64,000 bases of DNA. Origin: Nitrospirillum viridazoti CBAmc (lineage in GTDB: Bacteria; Pseudomonadota; Alphaproteobacteria; Azospirillales; Azospirillaceae). Positions 1 to 8,828 of the stretch are shown in pieces. Below the pieces are notes generated by a model, which did no database searches, was not told the origin of the DNA, and worked only from the letters and a program-made list of their open reading frames with translations. A program made the translations under genes and the position numbers. Within the stretch, counting starts at the first letter, position 1. Each line of letters begins with the position of its first letter. The DNA lies in NCBI RefSeq assembly GCF_000730165.1, contig NZ_CP022110.1, positions 496,001-560,000 on the forward strand, given 5' to 3'.

Positions 1-420
1 GATGGCGCTGCCCCGGTCCACCAGCTTCTGCAGGCGCTGCCAATAGTCTGTCGCCAGGAAGCCCAGCATCTCCGGCGAATCCTGTTCCGCCTCCAGCGCC
101 ACCACCGCCTCGGCGATGGTCGCGTCCAGCTCTTCCACCACGCGGTCGAAGGGCTGGCGGTATTCCGGCGGCACATGGTCGTAGGCGTCGATGGCCAGTG
201 CCGCGAAACCCAGGCCGCTGCCCTCAAAATGCTGCTTGTAGGTCTTGGGGTGCCAGGCGCGGATCTCGTCCAGCATCTCCGGCATGTCGCCCAGCATGGA
301 TAACAGCATGATCACTTCGTTGAAGTGATTGAAGTAGTCCGTCGACAGCAGGGTGTTGCCGTCTATCGTCGTGTCTTTGACGAGGGTGCGGTAGTGGGCG
401 AGGGTATCGGCATCAGGCAT
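1..420 (-). CDS. Unknown protein, C-terminus cut by window edge
   Basis: An open frame runs from an ATG at 420-418 leftward to the window edge without a stop, giving 140 codons. The product starts MPDADTLAHYRTLVKD and is acidic, soluble-looking and rich in helix-forming residues, with no signal peptide or membrane segment. I do not recognise a family. Codon use is like that of its neighbours, so it is probably a real gene rather than a chance frame. Upstream (456-479) there are overlapping short inverted repeats that could belong to its promoter. The C-terminus lies outside the window. Confidence 0.7.
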   Translation of the reverse strand, partial: MPDADTLAHYRTLVKDTTIDGNTLLSTDYFNHFNEVIMLLSMLGDMPEMLDEIRAWHPKTYKQHFEGSGLGFAALAIDAYDHVPPEYRQPFDRVVEELDATIAEAVVALEAEQDSPEMLGFLATDYWQRLQKLVDRGSAI

Positions 421-534
421 GGCGCGTTCTTACCACGGGGCCTTCCGTCTGGGTGGCGAAAAATTCGCTAAAAAGCGAAGCGTGTGCGCATGGCTAGATG
501 AGCGCGACCCATTCTTGATCAAGTCGATTCCCGA

Positions 535-1383
535 TCAAGGCGTTTCCATGCCCAGGCGACGACAGACCTCGGCCGGTGTGGCGCCGCTGTCACGCAAGGC
601 CGCCAGGCTGGCGGCCCCGTCGCGCTTGGCCAGCCGTTCGCCCCGCTCGTTCATCAACAGGCGGTGGTGGTGCCAGGTGGGCACGTCCAGGTGCAGCAGG
701 GCTTGCAACAGGCGATGCACGTGCGTCGCCTCCATCAGGTCCCGCCCCCGTGTCACCAGGGTGACGCCCTGCAGGTGGTCGTCCACCGTCACCGCCAGGT
801 GATAGCTGGTGGCGACGTCGCGGCGGGCCAGCACCACGTCGCCCAGGATGCCCGGCTGGGCCGCCTGGGGGCCGGCCTCGCGGTCGGTCCAGGTCAGCGG
901 CCCGGTCTGGCGGGCGGCCGCCGCGACATCCAGCCGCAGGGCGTGCGGCGCGTCGGCGGCCAGCAGCTCGGCCCGGCGGCCCGGGTCCATGTGGCGGCAG
1001 GTGCCGGGATAAAGCGGTCCCTCCGGCCCGTGGGGTGCGGCCCCGGCCCGCGCGATCTCGTCCTGGATGTCCTTGCGCGAACAGAAGCAGGGGTACAGCA
1101 CGTCCAGGCCCGCCAGCCGGTCCAGGGCCGCGCGGTAGTCGGCCATATGCTCCGACTGGCGGCGCACCGGCTCCGGCCAACTCAGGCCCAGCCAGCCGAG
1201 GTCGCGGGTGAACGCCTTCTCGAACGCCGGCCGGCAGCGGTTGGGGTCGATGTCCTCGAAGCGCAGCAGGAAGGTACCGCCCGCCTTCTTCGCGGCATGC
1301 CAGCCGAACAGGGCGGAATAGGCGTGGCCCAGATGGGGCAGGCCGGTGGGGCTGGGGGCGAAGCGGGTGACGGGCTGGTCCAT
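535..1383 (-). CDS. gluQ: Glutamyl-Q tRNA(Asp) synthetase
   Basis: This is a truncated glutamyl-tRNA synthetase paralogue that activates glutamate and attaches it to the queuosine base of tRNA-Asp in the cytoplasm. The 282-residue length matches GluQ, which lacks the anticodon-binding half of GltX. The class I HIGH motif appears as HLGH at residues 17-20, just after FAPSPTG. The KMSKS-like loop is LAKRDG near the C-terminus. A zinc site of the GluQ type is visible as Cys99, Cys101, Tyr125 and Cys129. I chose the ATG at 1383, which gives the usual short N-terminus (MDQPVTRFAPSPTG). The frame stays open further upstream, but that extension is Arg/Pro-rich and not family-like. Confidence 0.93.
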   Translation of the reverse strand: MDQPVTRFAPSPTGLPHLGHAYSALFGWHAAKKAGGTFLLRFEDIDPNRCRPAFEKAFTRDLGWLGLSWPEPVRRQSEHMADYRAALDRLAGLDVLYPCFCSRKDIQDEIARAGAAPHGPEGPLYPGTCRHMDPGRRAELLAADAPHALRLDVAAAARQTGPLTWTDREAGPQAAQPGILGDVVLARRDVATSYHLAVTVDDHLQGVTLVTRGRDLMEATHVHRLLQALLHLDVPTWHHHRLLMNERGERLAKRDGAASLAALRDSGATPAEVCRRLGMETP

Positions 1384-1664
1384 GTCCCCTGATACCATCG
1401 GCGGGCGGCCGTTGCCCATCCCTGCCCCCGTCAGTCCCAGCAGCGTGGGGCCGAGTCGCGCGGGTGGTGCGTGCCGATCGGGTCTACAAAAAGGGGTACG
1501 CCAGGCTATCGGCCCCACATCTTGTGGGTAGCGGTATGACGTTATCGTGAAATAGCGGGCCCCCCACGAAGGCGAGGATTGCCGAGAGAGACGGGAAAGG
1601 CTAATAAGACGGTGATTTCTGGCCGTGGGTTCGGCCCGCGGCCGTCCTCGGGAACGGTGCGGGG

Positions 1665-2234
1665 GTGGTATTGTCTCCACCACTAGACAGTTGTCCGGCC
1701 TTGGTGCTGAACGCCGATTTTCGGCCGCTCAGTTATTTCCCCTTGTCCCTCTGGTCCTGGCAAGACACCGTCAAGGCGGTCTTCCTGGACAGGGTCAATA
1801 TCATTTCCGTCTACGACCGCGTCGTCCGGTCGCCCACGGCGGAAATCCGAATACCCAGCGTCATCAGCTTGAAGGAATACATACCGGCGACGCGAAGGCC
1901 GGCCTTCACCCGCTTCAACGTTTTCCTGCGCGATCACTTCTGTTGTCAGTATTGCGGTGAGCCTTTCCCCACCCAGGAACTGACCTTCGACCACGTCATC
2001 CCACGCTCCCGCGGCGGACGCACCACCTGGGACAACGTCGTCACCTCCTGCTCCGCCTGCAACCTGGCCAAGGGCAACCGGCTGCCCCACGTGTGCGGCA
2101 TGATCCCCTTGAGTCCCCCCTTCCAGCCCACGGTCTTTCAGCTGCAGGAAAACGGCCGGGCCTTCCCGCCCAACTTCCTGCACGAGAGCTGGCGCGACTT
2201 CCTCTATTGGGACACCGAGCTGGATCCGTTCTGA
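1665..2234 (+). CDS. HNH endonuclease family protein
   Basis: This 189-residue protein has a classical zinc-stabilised HNH nuclease core. It contains CxxC at residues 94-97, the His of the catalytic pair in TFDHVIPRSRGG (Asp109, His110), Asn124, and a second zinc pair with the final Asn in CSACN (129-133). Conserved stand-alone HNH proteins with the N-terminal signature ALVLNADFRPLSYFPLSLW are widespread in alphaproteobacteria, but their biological role is not established. The start is uncertain: the GTG at 1665 and the TTG at 1671 are both possible, and no strong Shine-Dalgarno site decides. It converges on the LysR gene, with 5 nt between the stops. Confidence 0.85.
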   Translation: MVLSPPLDSCPALVLNADFRPLSYFPLSLWSWQDTVKAVFLDRVNIISVYDRVVRSPTAEIRIPSVISLKEYIPATRRPAFTRFNVFLRDHFCCQYCGEPFPTQELTFDHVIPRSRGGRTTWDNVVTSCSACNLAKGNRLPHVCGMIPLSPPFQPTVFQLQENGRAFPPNFLHESWRDFLYWDTELDPF

Positions 2235-2239
2235 CGGTT

Positions 2240-3115
2240 TCAGCGATGGGGCGCCGTACAGGCCAGGATCCAGTCCTGGAAGGCCCTCACACCCGGCGTC
2301 AGCGGTTTGGAGAACAGCCGCGTCAGCCAATAGCACCCGGTATCCACCAGCACGTCGAACGGCTGCACCAGCCTGCCCTCCGCCAACTCCCGCCGGAACA
2401 TGGCGGGTGGCGCCAGGGCGACGCCTTCCCCCACCATGGCCGATTGGATCATGAGGGTGGAGGCGTCGAACAGGGGCCCCCGCGCCGGGATGCCGGGCAC
2501 GCCGGCGGCTTTCAGCCAGGCCGGCCAGTCCTGCGACCGATAGGACCGCAGCAGCGGATGCGCGGCCAGGTCGGCCGGCGTTTTTAGAAGGGCGGCCAGG
2601 GCCGGCGCGCACAGCGGCGTCATGGGCGCGTCCACCAGGCGGTGCGCCTCGACGCCATGCCAGGCGCCGTCGCCGAAGCGGATGGCCAGGTCCAGGCTCT
2701 CGGTCCACAGGTCGACCTTGTTGTTGTTGGTCATGATGCGCAGATCGACGCGCGGATGGTGGGCCCGGAACGCGGCCAGGCGTTCGAACAGGAAGCCCAC
2801 AGCGAAGGTGCCGACCACGCCCAAATTGACGATCTCCGCCGGGCCCGTTGCGCTGACGGCGTCCAGCGCCCGCTCCATCATGGCGAACGCCTCCAGGATC
2901 GTAGGCGCCAGGGCCTGCCCCTCATCGGTCAGGATCAGGCCCCGGGTGCTGCGGCGGAACAGGCTGACGCCCAGTTGCTCCTCCAGCCCGCGCACCTGAT
3001 GGCTGACCGCCGATTGCGTGACATGCAGTTCCGCCGCCGCGCGGGTCAGGCTCAGATGCCGGGCCGCGGCCTCGAAGGCCCGTAGCGCGTTCAAGGAAAT
3101 GGCGCTGAGCGGCAT
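2240..3115 (-). CDS. LysR-family regulator, GcvA-like
   Basis: A 291-residue LysR-type regulator. The N-terminal winged helix-turn-helix (about residues 6-65) contains LSLTRAAAELHVTQSAVSHQ and then the GcvA-type line LEEQLGVSLFRRSTRGLILT. The remainder is the effector-binding periplasmic-fold domain (about 90-290). The sequence type belongs to the GcvA/AmpR-like branch. It is divergent from the outer-membrane receptor at 3372, with about 256 nt between them. LysR proteins usually act on the divergent neighbour, so that receptor is the natural candidate target. The effector cannot be deduced. Confidence 0.9.
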   Translation of the reverse strand: MPLSAISLNALRAFEAAARHLSLTRAAAELHVTQSAVSHQVRGLEEQLGVSLFRRSTRGLILTDEGQALAPTILEAFAMMERALDAVSATGPAEIVNLGVVGTFAVGFLFERLAAFRAHHPRVDLRIMTNNNKVDLWTESLDLAIRFGDGAWHGVEAHRLVDAPMTPLCAPALAALLKTPADLAAHPLLRSYRSQDWPAWLKAAGVPGIPARGPLFDASTLMIQSAMVGEGVALAPPAMFRRELAEGRLVQPFDVLVDTGCYWLTRLFSKPLTPGVRAFQDWILACTAPHR

Positions 3116-3227
3116 GGGGCTCGTCCTTAGAAAAACTCAAGATCGCGCCAAGGTATCGTCGTTTGCGCCGACAATCAAATGCTGGAATTTTAAGGCATTA
3201 CCGACTGACGGGGGCGGGGTGTCCTGA

Positions 3228-3255
3228 GAAAAGCGCGGGGTACGTCCCGCTTTTC
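3228..3255. other. Hairpin in the LysR/receptor intergenic region
   Basis: GAAAAG at 3228-3233 pairs with CTTTTC at 3250-3255. The stem continues inward as CGGGG against TCCCG around a TACG loop, with a two-base bulge. There is no run of T after it, so it is not a standard terminator for either strand. It lies 116-144 nt upstream of the receptor start and could be part of its leader or a protein-binding site. Confidence 0.35.
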
Positions 3256-3371
3256 GCGAGTGCCACTCCCTCGTTTCCAGCCATGCGCCCACGTTTGCGA
3301 CCTGCCGGCCCACGCCGGCGGGGAGGTGCGCCCATGTGCCTGTGCCAAGAGCATATGAAAGGGGGAACAGG

Positions 3372-5501
3372 GTGAAGGGCAGGGGGGTTCGAAACGCGGT
3401 CATTGCCGGCCTCGCCGTCGCCGCGCCATCGGCGCTGGCGCAGACGGAAGTCACCGTCACGGCCACCCCGCCGGAAGCCGTGCGCCTGGACGACCGCACG
3501 GTTTACGACCTGGCCGGCAACCTTCAGGCCAAGGGGGGCGGTAGCGTCGCCGAGGTCCTGACCGCCCTGCCCGCGGTCAGTGTCGACCCGGCGGGCAAGG
3601 TCCGCGTGCACGGCGCCGCCGTCACGGTCATGGTCGATGGCAAGCCGTCGGCGGCCTTGCGCGGCATGCCCTTGGCGACGGCCCTGCAATCCATGCCGGC
3701 CAACACCATCGCCAAGATCGAGGTCATCACCGACCCGGGGCCGGAGTTCCGGGGGGATGCCGGCATCATCATCAACCTGGTCACGCGCAAGCCGCGCAGC
3801 CCGGCGGCCAAGGCGGACCTGGGGGCGGGTATCGGTCCGCAGGGGCGGCGCAGTGGCTCCGCCGCCGGCTCCTTCGGGGTGGGCGCCTGGGCGTTCAGCG
3901 GGTCGGCCGACGTGCGGGACGACATCCGCTACGACCTGTTGGATATCGACCGCACGGCCAAGAGCGCGGACGGATCGGCCGCCGGCCGCTTGGTGGAGCA
4001 TCGCTCCACCTTCGTGCCCTACACCAACACCACCGGTACCCTAAGCGTCTCCTATGCCGCTTCGGATCACGACACCGTCAGCCTCAGCGGGGAAGGGGCC
4101 CTGCGCCACCGGCCGCGCCAATATCGGGATGACCTCGGCGTCTATGGTCCCGACGGCGGCGTGACCAGCCGCAGCGTCACCCAGGACTGCGCCCCGCAGC
4201 ATTTCGACCACGCCTCCCTGACCGGCGATTACGTCCGCAAGGGCGTGATCGGCGGCGACACGCTGAGCGTGAAGGCCAGCCATGAGGATCATGAGACGCT
4301 GCGCGACCAGACCGATGACCAGCTCTTCCAGGTTCCCGCGTCTGTTGAGGACATCTATCGCCAGCGGCACACCGAACGTGAGCTGATCGATACTGTCAGC
4401 GGCGATTATGTCCTGCCGCTGCCCCGGGAAGGGCAGCTCAAGCTGGGCTTCGAGGTCGAGTCGGACCGGGTGCAGTCGGCCTATCAGGCGGGGGCGGTGG
4501 GCGGTCCGGATGACGGCGGGTTCGGCGCTACCCCCGCCGCGCGCTTCGGCCTCAACCGCACCCTCAGCGCCGGCTATGCCAGCTACCAGCGCTTGCTGGG
4601 CCCCTGGCTGGTCAAGGGCGGGCTGCGGGTGGAGTCGATGGCGACCCGGTTCCTGACGGGGACGGGCGGCATGCCGGACTCGAGCGACCTGCGCTGGCTG
4701 CCCAGTCTATCCCTGGGCCGGGACCTCAGCCCCGAAAGCCGCCTGACGTTCAGTTACACCCGGCGCATCGACCGGCCGACGACCGAACAGCTGAACCCGC
4801 TTCAGACCATCGTGGGCGCGACCACCATCCTGGGCAACACCGGCTTGCGGCCCAGCCGGACGGACTCCGTGGCGGCCGGCTACACCTACACGGCGGCGAA
4901 GGTGACGGCCAGCGGCAGCCTGTACGCGCGCCATCTGACCGACGATATCGTGGACTACCGCTATGCCGCCGCACCGGGCGCCACGACGCTGGTATCGACG
5001 GTGGAAAACGCGGGCAGCGGCACGTCCGCCGGCCTGGACTTGGCGGTGGATTTCCATCTGGGGCCGGACTGGGCGGTCGGCCTCAGTTCCGACCTGTCCC
5101 TCCTTCGGGAAACCATGCCGGTCGGCGGGGGGCTAATCGGTGGGGAGAATTATACCGGCACCCTGTTCACGCACCTCAGCAAGATCAACCTGACCTGGAC
5201 GCCGGAGGAGGGCGACCGCCTGCAACTCCAGGCGCAACTGCATGGCCGATCACTGGAGGCAGGCGGTACGCGGTCCGGCTATCAGTCGATGACCTTGTCC
5301 TATGGCCATGACGTGACGTCCCGGCTGAAATTGATCGTCACCGCCAATGACGTGTTCAATGGCGTGCGGCGCGTGACGTGGATCGACACGCCGCAGTATC
5401 GGGAACGGTCGGAATTGGCCGTGCCGGGGCAGATCGTCTATCTCAGGCTGACGTACAGGCTGGGTGGCGACGAGAATAAGGCGGGCGCCGCCGGGAAATG
5501 A
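3372..5501 (+). CDS. TonB-dependent outer-membrane receptor
   Basis: A 709-residue outer-membrane protein with a TonB-dependent receptor architecture. A signal peptide ends near ALAQ (residue about 24). A plug domain follows (about 30-150: LPAVSVDPAGKVRVHG, KIEVITDPGPEF, INLVTRKP), then a beta-barrel ending in the aromatic-rich IVYLRLTYRLGG. I chose the GTG at 3372 because an AAAGGGGG ribosome site sits 6 nt before it and the signal peptide then begins properly (VKGRGVRNAVIAGLA). An ATG 36 nt upstream is in frame but would extend the signal peptide with an atypical segment. The ligand is unknown. Its stop codon abuts the coq7 stop directly. Confidence 0.85.
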   Translation: MKGRGVRNAVIAGLAVAAPSALAQTEVTVTATPPEAVRLDDRTVYDLAGNLQAKGGGSVAEVLTALPAVSVDPAGKVRVHGAAVTVMVDGKPSAALRGMPLATALQSMPANTIAKIEVITDPGPEFRGDAGIIINLVTRKPRSPAAKADLGAGIGPQGRRSGSAAGSFGVGAWAFSGSADVRDDIRYDLLDIDRTAKSADGSAAGRLVEHRSTFVPYTNTTGTLSVSYAASDHDTVSLSGEGALRHRPRQYRDDLGVYGPDGGVTSRSVTQDCAPQHFDHASLTGDYVRKGVIGGDTLSVKASHEDHETLRDQTDDQLFQVPASVEDIYRQRHTERELIDTVSGDYVLPLPREGQLKLGFEVESDRVQSAYQAGAVGGPDDGGFGATPAARFGLNRTLSAGYASYQRLLGPWLVKGGLRVESMATRFLTGTGGMPDSSDLRWLPSLSLGRDLSPESRLTFSYTRRIDRPTTEQLNPLQTIVGATTILGNTGLRPSRTDSVAAGYTYTAAKVTASGSLYARHLTDDIVDYRYAAAPGATTLVSTVENAGSGTSAGLDLAVDFHLGPDWAVGLSSDLSLLRETMPVGGGLIGGENYTGTLFTHLSKINLTWTPEEGDRLQLQAQLHGRSLEAGGTRSGYQSMTLSYGHDVTSRLKLIVTANDVFNGVRRVTWIDTPQYRERSELAVPGQIVYLRLTYRLGGDENKAGAAGK

Positions 5502-6119
5502 TCAGACCCGTTCCGCCACCCAGATGACGGCGCGGGTGCCTGCCTTGATCAGGGTGTACAGCACGGGGTAGCCGGTGGTCAGCTCGGCGTCATGGGCCAG
5601 GCCGATGTCGCGGTGCTCCAGCTCCTCGGCCCGGAATTGCTCGATGGTGGCCTTCAGCTCGGATTCACCCGGACCCAGGCGCTCCGCCTGCTCGGCATAG
5701 TGGGCGTCGATCGCTTCCTCCACCGCCACGGTGCAGGCCATGGCCGCGCGTTCGCCCATCAGGGCGGTGGCCGCACCCAGGGCGTAGCCGGCCACCTTCC
5801 ACAGCGGCTGCAGGGCGGTGGGACGGACCCGGCGTTTCACCATCATCTGGTTGAAGGTGTCGAGGTGGACGCGCTCCTGCTCCTCCATATGGCGGATGGT
5901 GGCGCCCACCGGGCTCTTGCCCAGCACCGACAGCTGGCCGGCATAGATGCGGGCGGCGCCGTACTCGCCCGCCTGGTCCACGCGGATGATGCGGGCGATC
6001 TGCGCCTCGGTGCCCAGGTCGCCCGGCAGGGGGCGGCGGGCCAGGCGCTCAACCGGTTTCGGGGCAACCGGTTTCGGGGCAACCGGCTTCGGGGCGGCTG
6101 GTGTCGAGGTGGCGGTCAT
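5502..6119 (-). CDS. coq7: Demethoxyubiquinone hydroxylase (COQ7/CAT5 family)
   Basis: A di-iron monooxygenase for the C6 hydroxylation late in ubiquinone synthesis, associated with the inner membrane. The 205-residue product shows the family's carboxylate/histidine ligands: Glu52 in RVDQAGEYGA, the E-x-x-H of HMEEQERVH (Glu82/His85), VEEAIDAHY, and the second E-x-x-H in EELEHRDI. An Ala/Pro/Lys-rich leader of about 24 residues precedes the fold and contains a threefold PKPVA repeat. The start is the ATG at 6119, 11 nt after the dsbB stop, so the two genes are probably co-transcribed. Coupling of quinone synthesis with DsbB, which uses quinone as electron acceptor, makes functional sense but is an inference. 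Confidence 0.92.
   Translation of the reverse strand: MTATSTPAAPKPVAPKPVAPKPVERLARRPLPGDLGTEAQIARIIRVDQAGEYGAARIYAGQLSVLGKSPVGATIRHMEEQERVHLDTFNQMMVKRRVRPTALQPLWKVAGYALGAATALMGERAAMACTVAVEEAIDAHYAEQAERLGPGESELKATIEQFRAEELEHRDIGLAHDAELTTGYPVLYTLIKAGTRAVIWVAERV
6051..6095. repeat. Three 15-bp tandem repeats inside coq7
   Basis: The unit AACCGGTTTCGGGGC occurs at 6051-6065, again identically at 6066-6080, and with one change at 6081-6095. It encodes the PKPVA repeats of the COQ7 N-terminal leader. Unit length is a multiple of three, so gain or loss keeps the frame and makes the leader length prone to variation between strains. Confidence 0.9.
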
Positions 6120-6130
6120 GGCTGCCTCCC

Positions 6131-6652
6131 TCAGGCGCGCTTGGCGCCGGCCCGGGCGGCGGCCCAGGCCACCAGGCCCAGGACCAGCGAGGCCGGGAAG
6201 TTGAAGGCGGCCATGGAGATGCCGTGGAAGGTCCACTGTGCCTCGTCACAGCGCACCAGCGGGGCGGACAGCAGGCGCTCGCGCAACTGATCCAGCGTCA
6301 GGTTCTTGGGCATGCTGCTGCTGCAGGTGGTGAAGCCTTCCCACCAATGCTGCTCCACCCCGGCGTGGAAGCCGGCGATGGCGGCACCCGCCAGGAAGGC
6401 CAGCCCGCCCAGGACCAGCGAGGCGGTACGGAACCGAGGGTTCGCCAGGCCGGGCAGCAGCGCCACGATGGCGGCGACATAGGCCCAGCGCTGCCACATG
6501 CAGAACTCGCACGGGTGCAGGCCGCCGACATACTGCGACAGCAGCGCCGTGCCCAGGGCCCCGACCGATGCCAGCACCAGCGCCGCCTGCGGCAGGCGGG
6601 GATGGGCCAGCGGGGACGGGGCGGCGGTCGGGCTGGGCGCGTAGGCGGTCAT
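6131..6652 (-). CDS. dsbB: Disulfide bond formation protein B
   Basis: An inner-membrane quinone reductase that re-oxidises periplasmic DsbA. The 173-residue product has four hydrophobic segments. The first redox pair is Cys48-x-x-Cys51 (PCEFC), and the second periplasmic pair is Cys110 and Cys135 (TTCSSSMP and VRCDE). WWEGF before the second pair is typical of the short alphaproteobacterial DsbB proteins. It is followed after 11 nt by coq7, suggesting an operon dsbB-coq7. No dsbA is seen in the window. Confidence 0.9.
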   Translation of the reverse strand: MTAYAPSPTAAPSPLAHPRLPQAALVLASVGALGTALLSQYVGGLHPCEFCMWQRWAYVAAIVALLPGLANPRFRTASLVLGGLAFLAGAAIAGFHAGVEQHWWEGFTTCSSSMPKNLTLDQLRERLLSAPLVRCDEAQWTFHGISMAAFNFPASLVLGLVAWAAARAGAKRA

Positions 6653-6685
6653 GGCGGTGGTCCGAAGATCGGGGAGGTCAAAGGC

Positions 6686-7294
6686 TCAATGCAGATGCAC
6701 ATATTTGAGAAGCACGAAGCCGCCAACCAGCAGCACTAAGAACAGGGTGGTGACCAGCGTCAGGCGCTTCTCGATAAAAGTGCGGATGGGCTCGCCGAAT
6801 TTCCAGAGCAGGGCGGCGACCAGGAAAAAGCGCAAACTGCGGGAAATCAGCGAGGCGACGACGAAGCTGAGCAGGTTGAAATTAAAAGCGCCGCTGGCAA
6901 TGGTCACTAGCTTGAAGGGGATAATCGTCATTCCTTTGCCGACGATGATCCAGAATCCGTTGGAAATGCCAAGCCATCCTGCATCGTTGTAGCCATCCTT
7001 CAGCCCGTTGAAGGCTGCCATAAGATGCAACGCCTCCAGTATCCGCTGCCCAATGGTGTCCATGAAGAAGTGGCCGATGGCGTAGCCCAGGAAGCCGCCC
7101 AGGACGGAGGCGACGGTGCAGACCGTGGCCAGGAAGAAGGCGCGGCGCCGGTCGGCCAGGATCAGCGGGATCAGCAGCAGATCCGGCGGGATGGGAAAGA
7201 CCGAGCTTTCGATGAAGGAAATACCCGCCAGGGCCCAGACGGCATGGCGGTGGCCGGCGAGGGCGAGGGTGCGGTCATAAAGGCTACGCAGCAA
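6686..7294 (-). CDS. YqaA/DedA-type VTT-domain membrane protein
   Basis: A 202-residue inner-membrane protein of the DedA/VTT superfamily, YqaA branch. Diagnostic parts are FIESSVFPIPPDLLLIPL near the N-terminus, GYAIGHF, a GxxIIPFKLVTIASGAF segment, and several transmembrane stretches. Members of the superfamily act in lipid or undecaprenyl-phosphate translocation; the YqaA branch itself is uncharacterised. I prefer a TTG start at 7294: it gives the family-typical MLRSLYDRTLALAG, and a GGAGA ribosome site lies 6-7 nt before it. The in-frame ATG at 7321 would add a Cys/Arg-rich tail and lacks a ribosome site. Confidence 0.85.
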   Translation of the reverse strand: MLRSLYDRTLALAGHRHAVWALAGISFIESSVFPIPPDLLLIPLILADRRRAFFLATVCTVASVLGGFLGYAIGHFFMDTIGQRILEALHLMAAFNGLKDGYNDAGWLGISNGFWIIVGKGMTIIPFKLVTIASGAFNFNLLSFVVASLISRSLRFFLVAALLWKFGEPIRTFIEKRLTLVTTLFLVLLVGGFVLLKYVHLH

Positions 7295-7529
7295 CGGGCA
7301 TCTCCGACAGCGGGGCCCCATCCCTCATGGCGACAGGCCAAAGGGCGGTGGGGCCGGGCGCTACCCGTCTATCAGGTGCGCCCCGCGCCCGCAACCGCCG
7401 CCCCCGCCCCGCCGCGTGTCAACCCCGTGGCGCCCCCCTATGGCGCCCCTGCGATCCGCCGGCCTCATGCGGCGCTTGACCACCGGCTTTCTATCGCTAT
7501 GATCCGCCGCACGCTTGAAAGCGCCCGGT

Positions 7530-7615
7530 GCCTCCGTGGCGAAATGGTAGACGCGGCAGACTCAAAATCTGTTGGCCGCAAGGTCGTGTTGGTTCGAGTC
7601 CGACCGGGGGCACCA
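7530..7615 (+). tRNA. tRNA-Leu (CAA)
   Basis: An 86-nt cloverleaf. The acceptor stem GCCTCCG (7530-7536) pairs with CGGGGGC with one G-U pair. The anticodon loop CTCAAAA is flanked by CAGA/TCTG, giving anticodon CAA (codon UUG). There is a long variable arm of the leucine type, a T-arm with TTCGAGT, and an encoded ACCA 3' end at 7612-7615. Confidence 0.97.
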
Positions 7616-7647
7616 CTTCCATCCTTTGAAATCGCTGACTGTCAAAG

Positions 7648-7671
7648 ATGGCCCTCCCCGGGCCATTTTTT
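7648..7671 (+). terminator. Rho-independent terminator after tRNA-Leu
   Basis: ATGGCCC and GGGCCAT form a perfect 7-bp stem around a TCCCC loop, followed by a run of six T. It lies 32 nt after the tRNA end and should terminate its transcript. Confidence 0.9.
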
Positions 7672-7761
7672 GTTCCGCGTCCCGTGCCTCGCTGTCGCAC
7701 CCGACATGACAGCGCAATGTTAAGCGGTTAATTTGGCAGCCTTCTCCAGATCGGGACCCCC

Positions 7762-8700
7762 ATGACCGCCTTTCGCCGCCTGTGCGCCGCCGCCTTCGTC
7801 TCCACCGCCACCCTTGCCCTCACCGCCGGCCCGGCCCTGGCCTGGGGGCCGAACGGGCATGCCATCGTCGGCGACATCGCGCAGGATCGGCTGACGCCCA
7901 AAGCCAAGGCGGTGGTGGATCAGCTGCTGTCGCTGGAGGGGCATCACACCCTGGATGAGGTGGCGAGCTGGCCGGACACCGTGGGCCACCTGCCCAAGGA
8001 CAAGGGCGGCCTGCCCGACACGCTGCCGTGGCATTATGTCGACGTGCCCACCGACCAGCCGGCCTACGACCCTGCCCGCGACTGCGCCGACGACAACTGT
8101 GTCCTCGCCCGACTGCCGGAGCAGGTCCGCATCCTGGCCGACACCAAGGCGGCGCCCGAGGCGCGGCTGGCGGCGCTGAAATGGGTGGTCCACCTGGTGG
8201 GCGACCTGCACCAGCCCCTGCATGCCGCCGAGCGCAACCACGACAAGGGCGGCAACGACGTCAAGGTCCGCTATTTCGATGAGGATCGGAACGGCCACCT
8301 GAACCTGCATTCGGTCTGGGATGGCTCCATCGTCGACCGCGAGCTGGGCCTGTCGGTGAACAAGGACTACTCCATCGATCTGGCCAAGGCCAAAGCGGCG
8401 GCGGCCACGCTGGAACCCGGCATCACCACCTATGACGCCAAGGCCTGGACGCCGAAGACGCCGCCCACCAAGCCCCCCTTCAAGGGTGCCGGCTTGGACA
8501 AGGCGGTGCAGGCCTGGGGCGAGGAAAGCCATGGCCTGGCCCGCGACGTGGTCTACGGCCTGCTGCAGGCGCCGGAATCCGATGGGGTCGAGCGCCTGGC
8601 CCAGGGTTACGAGACCGCCGCCTGGCCGCTGGTCCGCATGCGCCTGGAAATGGCCGGCGTGCGCCTGGCCTGGGTGGTGAACCGGGCGGTGGGGTACTGA
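7762..8700 (+). CDS. Secreted S1/P1-type nuclease
   Basis: A 312-residue exported zinc nuclease of the S1/P1 family, which degrades single-stranded nucleic acids. Signal peptide residues 1-27 end in GPALA. The mature protein begins Trp28-GPNGH, as expected, because the N-terminal Trp itself is a zinc ligand in this family. Further ligand motifs are visible: WPDTVGH, WHYVDVP, KWVVHLVGDLHQPLH, NDVKVRYF and NLHSVWDGSIVD. Likely roles are phosphate or nucleotide scavenging from extracellular nucleic acid. It is preceded by the tRNA-Leu terminator, so it has its own promoter. Confidence 0.93.
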   Translation: MTAFRRLCAAAFVSTATLALTAGPALAWGPNGHAIVGDIAQDRLTPKAKAVVDQLLSLEGHHTLDEVASWPDTVGHLPKDKGGLPDTLPWHYVDVPTDQPAYDPARDCADDNCVLARLPEQVRILADTKAAPEARLAALKWVVHLVGDLHQPLHAAERNHDKGGNDVKVRYFDEDRNGHLNLHSVWDGSIVDRELGLSVNKDYSIDLAKAKAAAATLEPGITTYDAKAWTPKTPPTKPPFKGAGLDKAVQAWGEESHGLARDVVYGLLQAPESDGVERLAQGYETAAWPLVRMRLEMAGVRLAWVVNRAVGY

Positions 8701-8828
8701 ACCCACGGTCCATCCGCACCTGACGGAAGCGAAGATTCGGCGCGGCGGCCCACGGTGATCGACGCCGGCGGCTGAGGCCATGGTTTGGCGATCGATCTGC
8801 TTTATCAGATAATATTCGCACCGATTAC

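Noticed and set aside
301-340. Inverted repeat CACTTC/GAAGTG at the left end
   Set aside because: It lies within the coding part of the first gene and involves repeated Asn-His-Phe codons, so it is probably by chance.
1621-1643. A GC-rich hairpin in front of the HNH gene
   Set aside because: It has no T-run or conserved context; GC-rich inverted repeats of this size are frequent in this genome.
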